The notes: generated from the letters alone by a model not told the origin. Counted from the stretch's first letter, positions 25,753 to 37,535 are shown. The stretch is 64,000 bases of DNA from Gossypium raimondii (GCF_025698545.1 NC_068576.1:57634094-57698093), one strand, 5' to 3'. A program made the numbers and translations.

Positions 25753-28700
25753 ATGGCATCAGCTGGTTTTTCTTCCTCTCAACTACTCATACCCATTTTC
25801 AATGGTGAGAAATATGAGTGGTGGAGCATCAAGGTGAGGACATTGCTCAAATCGCAAGAGCTATGGGACTTGGTGGAGTACGGGTTCGTTGACATACTTG
25901 AACCTGATGAAGAAGAAGATAGGAGGTTGAAAGAAGTCAGGAAAAATGATGCTAAGGCATTGTTCATTATCCAAAGAAGCGCTTCATGACTCTATTTTCT
26001 CTCGAATTGCAGCAAGAAGAACCACATCGAATGAAACATGGTCAATCTTGCGTAAAGAATATCAAGGTGATTCAAGAGTCATAGTAGTGAAATTACAATC
26101 ACTACGACGTGATTTTGAGACCTTAATGATGAAGAATGGTGAATCAATTGCTGATTTTTATCACGAACAAGGACAATAGTCGGTCAATTGCGCTCCTATG
26201 GTGAGAAAATTTCAGACGAGACAATTGTAGCAAAAGTCTTGCGAAGCTTAACGACAAAATTTGATCATGTTGTGGTCGCTATAGAAGAGTCCAAAGATCT
26301 CGGTTCTTTCCGTTGATGAATGATGGGATCTCTTCAATCTCATGAGGCGAGAATCAATAGATCGCAGAAAGGAGTGAAGAGAAGAGTGAAGAGAAGGCAT
26401 TTCAAGTGAAAGGTGACAATAACCGCTTCAACAAATAGAGGACGAGGAAGAGGAGGATTTCGTGAGGTCGTGAGCGGTGGCTATGGCGAAAGCAGAGGCA
26501 AAGGAAGGTATGATGGACAAAGGCAATCGAATGAGCAAGGTAACACAAAAATGGCATTCAATGTTACCATTGCAATAGATATGGGCATGTAAAAGCGATT
26601 GTTGGTATAAAGATCAAAAATGAATTTTGCATCGAAAGTGAGGAAGAAAACAAGCTTTTTATGGCTTGTATTGATACTAACCATAAGTCAAGTAATTGGT
26701 GGTTTGTGGACGCGGTTGTTCAATCACATGACGGGTACCAAATCCTTATTCAAGGAGCTCGACGAGTCACAAAAGCTAAAGGTGCAACTTGGAAACAAAA
26801 GGGAGATGCAAGTTGAAGGAAAAGGCACTGTGGAAATCGTTAATAGCCATGGAGAAGGAAAATGTTGGACAATGTTCGGTTTGTTCCCGATTTAGGATAC
26901 AATTTATTGAGTGTTGGACAACTAATGGTGGTGGATATGTTGTCGATTTGATGATGATGCATGTATCATCAAAACAAAAATCAGCAAACGAGTCCATGTC
27001 AACATGACACCAAACAAGATGTTTCCGTTGGATGTTTCAAACATGGAGAACTTTGTTCTTGTTGCAAGTACAAAGGATGACTCGAAGCTATGGCATTTGA
27101 GGTATGGTCATCTCAATATTAAAGGCCTGAAATTACTGAGTGATAAAGGTATGGTTCTTGGACTACCGAAAATTGTCTCTCTTGATTTATGTGAGGGGTG
27201 CATTTATGGAAAGCAAACTAGGAAGCCATTTCCTGTTGGAAAAGCATGGAGAGCTACTTGAATGTTTAGAATTAATTCATGCCGATCTATGTGGTCCTAT
27301 GCAAACCGAGTCCTTGGGTGGGAGCCACACTTCTTCTTTGTTCTCGATGATTATAGTCGCATGAGCTGGGTGTATTTTTTGGAAAACAAGTCAGAAACTT
27401 TTGAAAAGTTCCAAAAATTCAAGGTTATGGTGGAGAATCAAAGTGGCTGCCATATCAAAGTTCTTCGCACAGATCGAGGTGGAGAGTTCACGTCCAAAGA
27501 GTTTAATATGTTTTGTGAGGACAGTGGCATCCATAGGGAGTTAACAATTCCTTACACTCCTGAGCAGAACGGTGTCGCTGAGCGGAAGAACCGAACTGTT
27601 GTGGAGATGGCAAGAAGCATGTTACAAGCGAAGGGACTCTCAAATCAGTTTTGGTGGAAGCTGTGGCAACATCTGCTATCTATCTGAATCTCTCACCAAC
27701 AAGGGCATCATGAACAAAACTCCATATGAAGCTTGGTGTGGTAGGAAACCTAATGTAAGTCATTTAAGAATTTTTGGGTGTGTTGCATACGCTTTATTAA
27801 ATTCTCATGCTCGTAAAAAGCTTGATGAAAAGTCTGAAAAATGCATTTTCATTGGTTATTGTACTCAATCCAAAGCATATAGATTGTATAACCCTCATAG
27901 TGGAAAATTTACAAGTAGAAGAGATGTAGTGTTTGATGAAAATGCAAGCTGGGATATGAGTGTAGAACAGGTACAACAGGAGATTTCTTTTCCCATCAAA
28001 GATTCTATAGATAAAAAGGAGGAGCCTGCACCAGCAATATCTACAACACTTGAAGAATCTTCTGACGAGCCAATTCCACTAAGGAGATCAACAAGGGTCA
28101 AAAAGCCAAATCCGAAATATGCTGATGACACTTATGCATCCTGCCAATTTGCCCTAGCCGTTTCAGATCCTCAGTATTATGAAGAAGCTGCTGATAAGGA
28201 AGAATGGAAAAAGGCAATGATGGAGGAGATACAATCCATCGAAAAGAATAGAACTTGGGAGATGGTCGACTTGCCGGAAGATAAAAATGCAATTGGTTTG
28301 AAGTGGGTGTTCAAGACAAAATTCGGTGCAGATGGAAGCATCCAAAAGCACAAAGCTCGTCTTGTAGCGAAAGGTTATGCACAGCAATATGGTATTGATT
28401 TCGAAGAAACTTTCTCTCCAGTAGCTCGGTTCGAAACGGTGAGGCTTGTTCTAGCAATAGCTGCACAATTGCAATGGCCTGTTTACCAGTTTGATGTCAA
28501 ATCAGCGTTCCTCAATGGAGATCTACAAGAGGAAGTTTACGTAACACAACCAGAAGGTTTCATAGAGAAGGGAAATGAAACAAAAGTTTACAAGCTGAAA
28601 AAGGCGTTGTACGGATTGAAGCAGGCCCCTCGAGCATGGTACAACAAGATCGATGGGTATTTTCAGAAGAAAGGGTACATGAGAAGTGAGAACGAGCCCA

Positions 28701-29625
28701 CCTTGTACGTGAAAAAGGAAGGTAAAAATGATTTCATCATTGTTTGTCTTTACGTTGATGATATCATTTATACTAGTTCCTCTAACTTACTTGTTGATGA
28801 TGGAATTTTTATCTCACAAAGGAAATATGCCAATGATCTTCTCAGTAAATTTAGTATGCTTAATTGCAAGCCTGCAGCTACACCCATGAATATCAATAAA
28901 AAATTGCAGCAAGAGGATGGAGAAGAAATGGTAGATGCAAGGAGGTTTAGAAGCTTGGTTGGAGGTTTAATCTATTTGACTCACACTAGACCCGATATTG
29001 CATTTCCTGTTGGTGTTATTTCCAGGTTTATGCAGCAACCTTCAAAGGTTCATTATGGAGCAGCAAAACGAGTCTTGCGATACATTGCTGGAACTTCGGA
29101 GTATGGCATATGGTACTCAAAAACTTTAGATTTCAGATTGTGTGGGTTCACAGACAGTGATTGGGCAAGTTCTCTAGATGATAGAAGAAGTGTATCAAGA
29201 TTTGTTTTACTCTAGGTTCGGGGTGATCACATGGAGTTCTAAGAAGCAAGCTGCAATGACATTGTCAACCTCGGAAAATTTGAATATGTAGCAAAGAATC
29301 GCAATGACTTGTCAAGCCATTTGGCTAAGGAGAATGTTAACCGATCTCCAACAAGAGCAGAAATGTGCAACTACCTTATTTTGTGACAACAAATCCACTA
29401 TCTCTATGACAAAGAATCCAACATTTCATAGTAGAACAAAGCACATAGATATTCGTTATCATTTCATTCGAGATTTGGTAGCAAAGAGGAGATATCTTTG
29501 GAATATTGCAACATCAAGAGCAATTGGCGATATGTTAACAAAAGCATTATCAAAAGAGAAGTTTTGCTATTTTAGAAGTTCACTTGGTGTCTGCAACTTT
29601 GAATTAAGGGGGAGTGTTGAGAATA
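25753..29625 (+). pseudogene. Broken copia gag-pol
   Basis: Gag starts at ATG 25753 (MASAGFSSSQL) and shifts frame near 25980; later gag pieces run to about 26180, and a zinc-knuckle area near 26560-26600 is damaged. GAG-pre-integrase (LWHLRYGHLN) spans 27004-27261. Integrase follows at 27262-27687 with DYSRMSWVYF, RTDRGGEF and PEQNGVAERKN, which supply the DDE residues. A frame at 27572-29215 carries the integrase end and reverse transcriptase, with KARLVAKGY and the YVDD catalytic motif at 28751-28762. RNase H is split, with TDSDWAS in this frame and the remainder (CDNKSTISM, TKHIDIRYHF) at 29304-29636. Just after YVDD, the usual stretch of about 40 residues before DDGIFISQRKYA is missing but the frame is kept. 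No intact polyprotein can be made. Confidence 0.9.
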
Positions 29626-29856
29626 ATTCAAAATAATATTGGTGGGATGTTTAGAAAATCTTGGCAGTATCTTGGTAGTTTCAGATTTTCTAGTTTGACT
29701 AAATAATTTGTTAGCTATTTTTATCTTAAGTTAGTTTTCATGTAAGCCTATAAATATAGGCATTTATTCTTTGTTTTTTACTCGTTCAGAATTCATTAAT
29801 AAGAGAGCAACTTTCCTACATATTATTCTATCTTTCTCACGTTTTATTCTCCAACA
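29615..29856 (+). repeat. Right LTR of the copia element
   Basis: Same length and, by eye, one substitution from the left LTR. It is preceded by the polypurine tract ending AAGGGGGAG (29606-29614) and followed by the duplicated target GTGAT. Confidence 0.95.
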
Positions 29857-29861
29857 GTGAT

Positions 29862-30709
29862 GGCCATGGACGTGCTATCAAGGTTACTAGATAAAGCAAC
29901 AACTAGCCAAATATTTCATTACCATCCTAGGGCCTGAAAGATAAAACTCATGTTTTGTAGATGATCTTCTCATTTTTGTCGAAGGAAAGCTTGAGTCTAT
30001 TGTTGGAGTTCAGTGCATTCTTGAATAGTTTTATACTTTTTTCTGGTTTGAAGCTGAATCCCTCAAAGAGTTAGGTCTACTCAGCTGGTATGACTCAGGT
30101 TGAGTTGGAGGTGGTGTGTAAGATTACTGGTTTTGCATTGGTTTGTTTACCAGTAAGATATTTTGGGATACAACTTGTTGCAAGGAAATTCACAGTAAAA
30201 GATTGTGCTCCTTTGCTGGGAAAGGTTGCCATGAAGGTTAATGGGTGGGTAGCTAAAAATTTGTCTTATGCATGTCGGGCTCAGTTGGTTCAAACTATTT
30301 TGTTTCACATTCAGAACTACCGGACACGACATTTTCTTCTACCTAAGGTAGTGATTAAGTTGGTGAATCAAATGTGTATGAGATTTTTATGGAAGGGACA
30401 AAACGAAAAAGTTAAAGCGGCTAGAGTGAGTTGGGGGCAAATTCGTAAGCCAAAAAATGAAGGAGGCTTTGGTCGTAAAGATCTTGCCAATTGGAACAAG
30501 GCATGTGAAGTTCATCACCTTTAGGCCATTCTTGTCCAAGCTGATTCATTGTGAATTGCTTGGATTAATGCTTACATGCTAAGGGAAGACATGTTATCCA
30601 ATTGCCTTCAGTTCAGAATAGTTATTTGGGTTGGAAGAAATCGATGGGATTAAGAAATGAAACTTCTCAGGTTTTTCAAGCAAGAGGTTGGCCAGTGCAG
30701 GGAAAAAGG
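29862..30709 (+). pseudogene. LINE reverse transcriptase relic, 3' part
   Basis: Directly after the copia element's right-hand target duplication, a MDVLSRLLDKA segment resumes the reverse transcriptase homology lost at 25396. It is followed near 29960 by a VDDLLIF-type catalytic block. A frame at 30090-30524 encodes the thumb-like region (YFGIQLVARKF, then FLWKGQNEK and RKPKNEGGFG) typical of plant LINE reverse transcriptases. Frame changes make it non-functional. Confidence 0.78.
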
Positions 30710-31336
30710 TGTTGGAACATTTTTAAATATTTATAGTAACCCAATAACTATAAATGAATGGGTGTAATTAATCAAAAGATAAATCTTTTGGTCATTGGTC
30801 AAAGGTTATATCATTTGATTTTTTAAAAAGAATTATAACTATTCAAAAAATATTATTTGAATAGTTACAAAATTAAATGAATAATTATTATTTATTTATT
30901 CATAAAGACACCTATTGAAATATGTCTCTATGAAGAGATATGAAAACTCCTATAAATAGGAATGACATTTCATTTAGAAAGATATCAACAAATTCTAATA
31001 TTCTTTCTTTCCTTCCTTCATTTTCTAATATTATTAGATTATTTTATAAAGTATTACTGCAGAAATCCTTTGTAGAAATTGAGTTTTTTGTTATACATTA
31101 CTCAGCGCATAGTGGTCTATTCTCGTCAGTGCAAAACGCAAATAGTCATTGGCTTCATTGTATCTTCGAGGTTAATTTGCTTGGAACTCATTTGCACACC
31201 GAAGGTAGATGGGGGCGAATATAACCTTAAAGATAGTGGCTTGATACACGCCTTGGAGCCCATCCTATTTCTTCTTTTTCTGTTCGAGTTTCAATTGTGT
31301 GTTCGAGATTTTTCTTACCGGAATTTTGAACATACA
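30710..31336 (+). mobile_element. Probable copia-type solo LTR in the LINE 3' region
   Basis: A 627-base non-LINE block starts TGTTGGAACA and ends GAACATACA, with a TATA-type box (CTATAAATAG, about 30951) in mid-element. LINE homology stops before it and resumes after it. The flanks AAAGG (30705-30709) and AGAGG (31337-31341) agree at four of five bases, consistent with a mutated target duplication. The exact 3' end is less certain than the 5' end; no internal coding region is present. Confidence 0.55.
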
Positions 31337-31890
31337 AGAGGTATCAAGTGAATATAGTTTGGTAGGAAATAAGGCCAAAGGCTAGCAAGGTGCCTTGTTG
31401 TAGGGTCATCTGGTACCCTCTTTATATTCCCAATAATTCCTTTATATCTTGGTTGGCTACATTAGACAGGCTGCCGACAAAAGATAAAACAAGGACTTGG
31501 AGAATGAACTTAATGAAAGTTGTATAATCTTCAAATCAGGTCAAGAGACTAGAGACCACTTGTTTGTGGAATGTGTTTACTTCAGAAGAATCTGGCAAAA
31601 GATACTAAAACTTCTCAAATTAAACAGGAACTTATGACTTGGAGACAGTTGCAACTATGATTGCAAGCAAAGCTAAAAGAAAGAACTTTCACTACAGTGG
31701 TACTTGGGCTGGCTTGGAATGCTGATGTTTATTGGAAATGGTGAGAGAGGAACTGTCAGCAATTTAGGAGCCAACAAAGATTTGAACTGGAGCTGTTGGA
31801 ATTTATTAAGGACATAATAAGAGTTAGATCGCCAACTACTAAAATCAATAGGAATGATAATGTAAATAACCAACTTTGTTTAGTGTGAGG
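31337..31890 (+). pseudogene. LINE C-terminal zinc-binding (zf-RVT) relic
   Basis: Reading from about 31405, the plus strand encodes FISWLATLDRLPTKDKTRTW and, further on, a DHLFVECVYFRRIWQ block. This matches the reverse-transcriptase-associated zinc-binding domain at the end of plant LINE pol proteins. Later codons suggest the remaining C-terminus up to about 31890, with frameshifts. The piece lies just beyond the solo LTR. Confidence 0.65.
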
Positions 31891-32015
31891 CATTAGTTAA
31901 TGTATAGGTGATTTGATTTGTTGATTGTTGGTCTACAGATCAGTTGTTTGATGTTTTCTTGTAGCAAAATTTTGCTTTTTCTTGGATACTAAAATCAAAG
32001 CTTATAAAATAAAAT

Positions 32016-32380
32016 AAAAATTTATGTGATATGATTATATCTTGATAATAACGTGGAGAGTTGATAATTGAGCTATGGAAAATTTTATTATATGTGTGCT
32101 TGGATGTGATAGGAAGAGCCTTCAAGTGAATTCCGACGTGAATTGATAATTATCCATACTTTATCTGTTGATGTGCTACTTATAAGTGAGATATTCACTT
32201 TCACAATTAAAGTAGTTGACTAATAAATTAGGAGTATTGTACAAAGTGATCATTTTTTTTTTGTGAAAAACTCTCACAGTTTATATAAAAAGGAAAAGAA
32301 AACAAGTCTGTGACATTTGGTAATTTCCAATGTAATGAAAATTTTGGAAATTTGAATGATAAAAATGTATTATTACAAAT
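32016..32380. other. Spacer between LINE and nested solo LTRs
   Basis: AT-rich, no gene or recognisable element. It lies between the probable LINE tail and the outer LTR's left target duplication. Confidence 0.4.
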
Positions 32381-33101
32381 TGATATGTAATAAGTCAATT
32401 TAGCCTAAGCTCATAAAAATAATAATAAACTTAAAATAATAAAACAAAGTCCAAATCCAGTCCAAAATTATATCATTTGGCTCAATCGAAATGACCCATT
32501 ACTTGAAAAGGTTAAAGGTCCATCTTCAAGCTTGACGCATATGGAAATATAATCTTTAGGGATATGCAATCTTAGATATGATATGCAATCTTAGAAGATA
32601 TGATTTTGTAATGTTAGAGATTTAATTTGTAGATACCCTTTAATCTTAGCCGTTGATGTAATTGATCTATACCGTTGGATTTGGGGAGGCTCAACTATAA
32701 ATAGAGGCCTCTCCATTCATTGTAAAACACTTGAGTTTGGAGCAATAATAATTCTTAAGAGCATTCACTCAAATTTCTCTCTCTCTTACGTTCTTATTTT
32801 CTGTGGTTTGTTCTTATTTTGTTCTTCGTTCATCTTCGTTTCTTTTTAAGTTGCTTTCATTTGAGTTAGATTTTGGTGAAGGAATTTCGTTGAATCTTCA
32901 TGTTGTGAGAGTTAGGCTGACTTAAGCCTTTTTTTAACCTTTTTTATTTATTCATTTAATTGTTTAATCGTTAATTATTCTTTTACTTTTATTCGTTTAT
33001 TTATCCATCGACTTTCTTATTTACATATTGTTCATTCATTTAACCATTCTTATCATTCTTTTATTTTCTTCCATTAATTATATACTTTATTTGTTTTTAA
33101 T

Positions 33102-35736
33102 TGTGATAGCCCGAAATAGCGCCTAATCGGAATAGTGGTTTCGTAACCACAAATCCGAAGTGAAATAATTTAATTTTATAAATTTTTATTAATTACTGAT
33201 TGATTGAAATATTGTGTGAAAATATGGATAGAAAATTTTAATGATTTAGTGCCTAATTGAATTTTTAGGACTAAATCGAGAAAATGCAAAGTGTGTTTAA
33301 TTAGTGATTAAATGACTTAATTGAATTATTGCATGAAATTGGAAGTGTTTATGTGGCAATTAGACCATAAATTAGTGTTATGGACACAAAAGGGTATTTC
33401 TAGAAAAATATCTAAGTAATGGGTCAAGGGCATTTTTGTCCAAATTGAATAAAAGACAAAATAAAGTGAAAATAAGTGTCCATCTTCTTCAAAATCAGAC
33501 GTTTGCTGCCAAAAAATTCATGTCACCATAGCTAGGGTTCTTAATCTTCCTAAGCTCAATTGTAAGTGATTTCTTGCCCCGTTTTTAATTATTTTCGTAT
33601 TTTTATGCTTATTGATGCTTGAATTTCATGTTTCTACCATTTAATTTAAATGAAATTGAAGTTTAAAAATTGACCCATTCATGATATAATTGTAAATTGA
33701 TTAGTGATGTTAGATAATGAATGTTTGAAGTGTTAATTACAAGTTTTACTAGATGAATTTCAATGAAAATGTTGAAAAAGGGCTAAATTGTGAAAGATGG
33801 TAAAGTGTGCATAAAGTTGTGATTTTGTGAAATTGAGGGCTGTTATGAGCATGAAATATGATTTAGTGAAGTTTGAAATTTAAGAATTTAGTGAATTTTA
33901 TTTTTACGAGCTTAGGGACAAAAGTGGAATTTTGAAAAGTTTTGGGGAAAATGTAAATTTGCCAAAATGTTGTGTATGAATTGTATTTGAATGAAATGTT
34001 GATAAAATGTATTAAATTGTGTTAATATAGATCAAGAAAGAAGAAATAGTGCAAGTGATCGGGGAAAAGAGAAAGTTATCGACTAAATTACAAAAATAGT
34101 CGTTTTGCATCCGAGGTAAGTTATGTGTAAATAATAGTAATATATTTTATAAATTGTGAATTTATTTGATATGTGAATCAATATTGAATGTGGAAGGAAA
34201 ATTGTTCATGAATTATTCAAGTGTTAAAGTGTTGAAAATAAAGTGTTAAGTGTAAATTCCCGGTTGAACTTAGGAATAAAAGTGGATACAAGTGACATGT
34301 CACTAGAGATCAGTGTTACAGTGTTACAGTGAGTCCCGGGTGCTGGGTGATCTAGCATGTGTTGCAGACACCTGACAGCTTGTGTGAGCAGGCCCGTGGA
34401 CATTTCCAGTGTTATTGATCAGTGGTAGCTTTGGCTACGTTTCAGTGGTAGCTTCGGCTACATTTCAGTGGTAGCTTCGGCTACATAACAGTGGTAGCTT
34501 CGGCTACATATCAGTGTTGCACTTATGTGCTAAATCTCTACGTATCTGTGTATATTCCGAGTGTTCAACGGGATTAATGATGGGTTAAAGTGAATATGAA
34601 ATGAAGTGTGTATGCAGGTACAATTGAAAGAATTGAGCATATGTGATAAATGTTAAGTGTGAAAATGTATATGCAAGTGAATTGGTAAGATTGTGCATGT
34701 GTAAGTGATTGAAATTGCTAAGAAATGTTTTGATTAGTTATATGTTAAAAGTGTTAATTATTAAATGAGTAATTATTGTTTACATGTAACTTACTAAGCT
34801 ATTTATAGCTTACACCTTTCTTTCTTTTCCTTTGTTTTATAGTGATTTGAACTTGATCGAATTGGGGATCGTCGGAGCTCGTATCACACTATCATAATCA
34901 TCTCGGTATTATGTGATTTTCAAAATGTTTAAACTATGGCATGTATAGGGTCTTAATCATTTTGAGCATGTTCAAATGATATGGCTAATATTAGCTATTG
35001 AAGTAGCTATTAAAGAATATGTTTTGGTGTTATGTATGTTAAAATGGTAACTAATTCAAAGAAGCAGTTTCTTTGACAGCAGCAGTGATGTGAATGTGAA
35101 AAATCACCATAAATAGTAGAAATGGAATTAGAGAGTGAATTATATATGGAATTAAAGCTTATCAAGTCTATTTTTATATGAAAGAAACGGTGTAGGCAAA
35201 GGAATTCTGTATTTTGAGATATTTGAATTTTAGTGAGATAGGGTCAGAATGGTTTTTGAAGTCCCTTGTTCTAACTTTGAAAAATCATTATAAATTTTAC
35301 AGAAAGAATTATGGGTCATAATTTATATGTGTAGATTTCTTAGTGAGTCTATTTTCAAAAGAAATAAACGATAACCTTATATGAATTCTTTACAAAGAGA
35401 TAATTGATTTTTAGTGGCAAGAGGTCAGATCTGTCGAGCTGTGAAACAGGGGATACTTTAATGAATAAACTGTACTAATTGGCTAAGTAAAAAATTATGA
35501 AAATTATATGGTAAGTAGGAATATGAGTCTAGTTTCATGGAAAATTTACGGATTTAAATTTTGAGTTTCGTAGCTTGAGTTATAAGTAAATTAGTGACAG
35601 TCGCGCAGGTGGACAGTTTTGTTGTGAACAGTGAATTTAATTTTAAAAGCAAATTTTTATTCTCTGAATTGGTAAGTTAAATTGGATAACACCTCGTACT
35701 CGATTCCGGCGACGGTCTCGGGTAAGGGGTGTTACA
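33102..35736 (+). mobile_element. Inner 2.6-kb solo LTR, gypsy (Tekay-like)
   Basis: Begins TGTGATAGCCCG and ends GGGGTGTTACA, flanked by the perfect 5-base duplication TTAAT (33097-33101 and 35737-35741). Length is 2635 bases. It has no coding domains, so it is a solo LTR. It contains a 23-base tandem array and the phrase TCGATTCCGGCGACGG near the 3' end, which I recall from long cotton gypsy LTRs. It lies inside the outer LTR and is therefore younger than it. Confidence 0.85.
34420..34511 (+). repeat. Four tandem 23-base units inside the inner LTR
   Basis: CAGTGGTAGCTTCGGCTACAT-type units begin at 34420, 34443, 34466 and 34489. The first unit differs (TTTGG for TTCGG, CGT for CAT). Each unit contains the palindrome-like GTAGC...GCTAC, able to form a short hairpin. 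Confidence 0.9.
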
Positions 35737-36870
35737 TTAATATTATGTCACACATGTTGTTTATTTTTTAAAAACTCGTGTTATAAATCATCCAATTTAA
35801 ATTGTTTGATTATTTGCTTAAAATTTTTTTTTCCATATATTATCAATTGCAAATTTTTTTTATACTATCTATTTTATATACCATTTATTTTTACGATGTT
35901 TTGTGTATAACTTGTTCTAAATTCCTTATTACACAATATTTATTTTTAAACTCATTTATATATTATTACTTTATATATTACCTATTTTCATTTTTATATA
36001 TTATTTATTCCAAACTTATACATATATTACCTTTTTTTTTCTATATAATTTCTTTATTGATTTGTATATTGTTGATTTCAAATTTCTTTTTCCTTATTAT
36101 TCATTCTCAAATTTGATTATTTTTAATTTGTTTACATTTTATTTTGCCTTTTATGTTTTTTTATACTCTTTGTTTTAAATTCATTGGTATTTGATTATTG
36201 ATGCTAGTATTTAAATAATTTCCATTATATGTTTTATAAATTATTTATTTGTATTTTCATATTGCCTTTTTTTTATCAAAGTTTTTACGCATCGTTTTAA
36301 TATTGCGTAAATTTTTCCCAATTTTAAAAAGGAAAAATTTTAAAAATAAGGCAATATTCAGTACTTTGGAGCTTTGAGAAAATCGTGCCCTAACTTACTG
36401 GATTTCGATTTTTTTATCCAAATAACCAAATATCCTTTTTAAAACTTTAATGCATGAGACAAACTTAGTTTCGAGGGTTAAAATGACGTATCCTAACTTA
36501 CTGGATGTGACATCTTATTACTTCGGGACAAGGAGGTCTTAACATCAAATTTGATTTATTCAAGTTTTTAAAGAGGATCGTATTTTACAATCTTTTCAAA
36601 TTTTCGACATTAGGGCGTTAATTAATCAATTAGGTACAATTTTTGGGCGTTACGAGGGTGCTAATCCTTCCTCGTACATAATCGACTCCCGAGCTTGTTT
36701 TCTCAAATTTTGTAGACCAAAATCATTATTTTAATAAATCAAAATGTTTTATTAAAATGATTAATCTCAAGGTGACCCGATTACACCTCGAAAAAAAGAT
36801 TGGTGGCGAGTCCATTTTCGTTTTAAAAGTCGACCCCATTTTTCAAAATAAAAATGGTTTCGACATGATA

Positions 36871-37535
36871 TAATATTGAAAAATTTTAATACCTTTGATT
36901 CACTAATCAATTTTTAACAGTTTATTAATAAATGCAAATTTTATTAAATTTAACATTTTTATTGAAATAGAATTGTTATAAAATAAAAACAAAAAATAAA
37001 TTGTAATCACACAAATATATACATGTTATAGAAATGGATATAATTGATTGAAACATGAAAATAACTACATGGCACAATTAATTAAAATATAGTAATAAAA
37101 TTTAGAATATTTCGAAAATAATACCTCTTAATGGTAGCTCCAAAATTAGGAGCTGAAAATAAATGATACAACGATAGATAGGTATAAAATAGAAATTCTT
37201 ATCCATACATACATACATAACGATGCTGGTGCAGAGAATCAGAAACGGATGCCATCATCATTTGCAACATCGAAAACCATCCATTCCATATAAAAATCAT
37301 TTGGTTTAGTATTCATTTTATAATTTATAAAATAATAAAAATTTAATTTAATCTTTTAAAATTATAAAAATATAAAATTTAATTTCGATACCAAAATTTG
37401 TTTCTCCACTTCGCTCCTGGTTTGGATGAAAAGAAAATTGCAAATGTAATAGTAAGAGAATACAATCTCTTGATCGATGATTTTAGTATGATATATTGCT
37501 CACATTATATATGGCCACCGCCAGAACAGAAGTGT
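36871..37535. other. Peroxidase 3' flank
   Basis: AT-rich, no gene. The minus-strand 3' untranslated end of the peroxidase gene must lie in its right part. The open frames here and antisense to the peroxidase look like shadows. Confidence 0.4.

Larger units (their letters stand above)
25402..29856 (+). mobile_element. Ty1/copia-type LTR retrotransposon inserted in the LINE
   Basis: The element is 4455 bases long with 242-base direct LTRs at 25402-25643 and 29615-29856, each beginning TGTTGAG and ending CCAACA. It is flanked by the 5-base duplication GTGAT (25397-25401 and 29857-29861). The primer-binding site TGGTATCAGAGC (25648-25659, methionine initiator tRNA type) and the purine-rich tract before the right LTR are in place. 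Domain order is gag, protease remnant, GAG-pre-integrase, integrase, reverse transcriptase, RNase H, which defines copia. Comparing the LTRs by eye I see one difference (T/C near 25453 and 29666). Despite that young signal, the coding region has several frameshifts and stops and an internal reverse transcriptase deletion. Confidence 0.95.
22388..32015 (+). mobile_element. Decayed LINE-type (non-LTR) retrotransposon, interrupted by two LTR insertions
   Basis: Read on +, the pieces appear in LINE order: an ORF1-like region with a DUF4283-type segment and a zinc-knuckle-like tail (about 22480-23045), an apurinic-type endonuclease segment (about 23700-24075), reverse transcriptase (about 24380-25400 and 29862-30540), and a C-terminal zinc-binding region (about 31430-31610). 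An A-rich tail-like stretch lies near 32005. The frame changes repeatedly and many stops occur, so the element is inactive. The copia element at 25402-29856 splits the reverse transcriptase, and a probable solo LTR at 30710-31336 splits the 3' part. The outer ends are approximate because I found no target duplication for the LINE itself. Confidence 0.82.
32386..36865 (+). mobile_element. Outer solo LTR, gypsy-type, itself interrupted
   Basis: Begins TGTAATAAGTCAATTT and ends GGTTTCGACA, flanked on both sides by TGATA (32381-32385 and 36866-36870). Subtracting the inner insertion and one copy of its duplication leaves about 1840 bases. A TATAAATA box at 32696-32703 followed by a transcribed-looking stretch fits LTR promoter structure. 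No coding domains and no second copy flank an interior, so I read it as a solo LTR left by recombination between the two LTRs of one element. The gypsy assignment is from resemblance to long Malvaceae LTRs and is inference. Confidence 0.75.

Noticed and set aside
34420-34511. Regular 23-base spacing considered as a CRISPR-like array
   Set aside because: Units are contiguous with no unique spacers, and the setting is a plant LTR.
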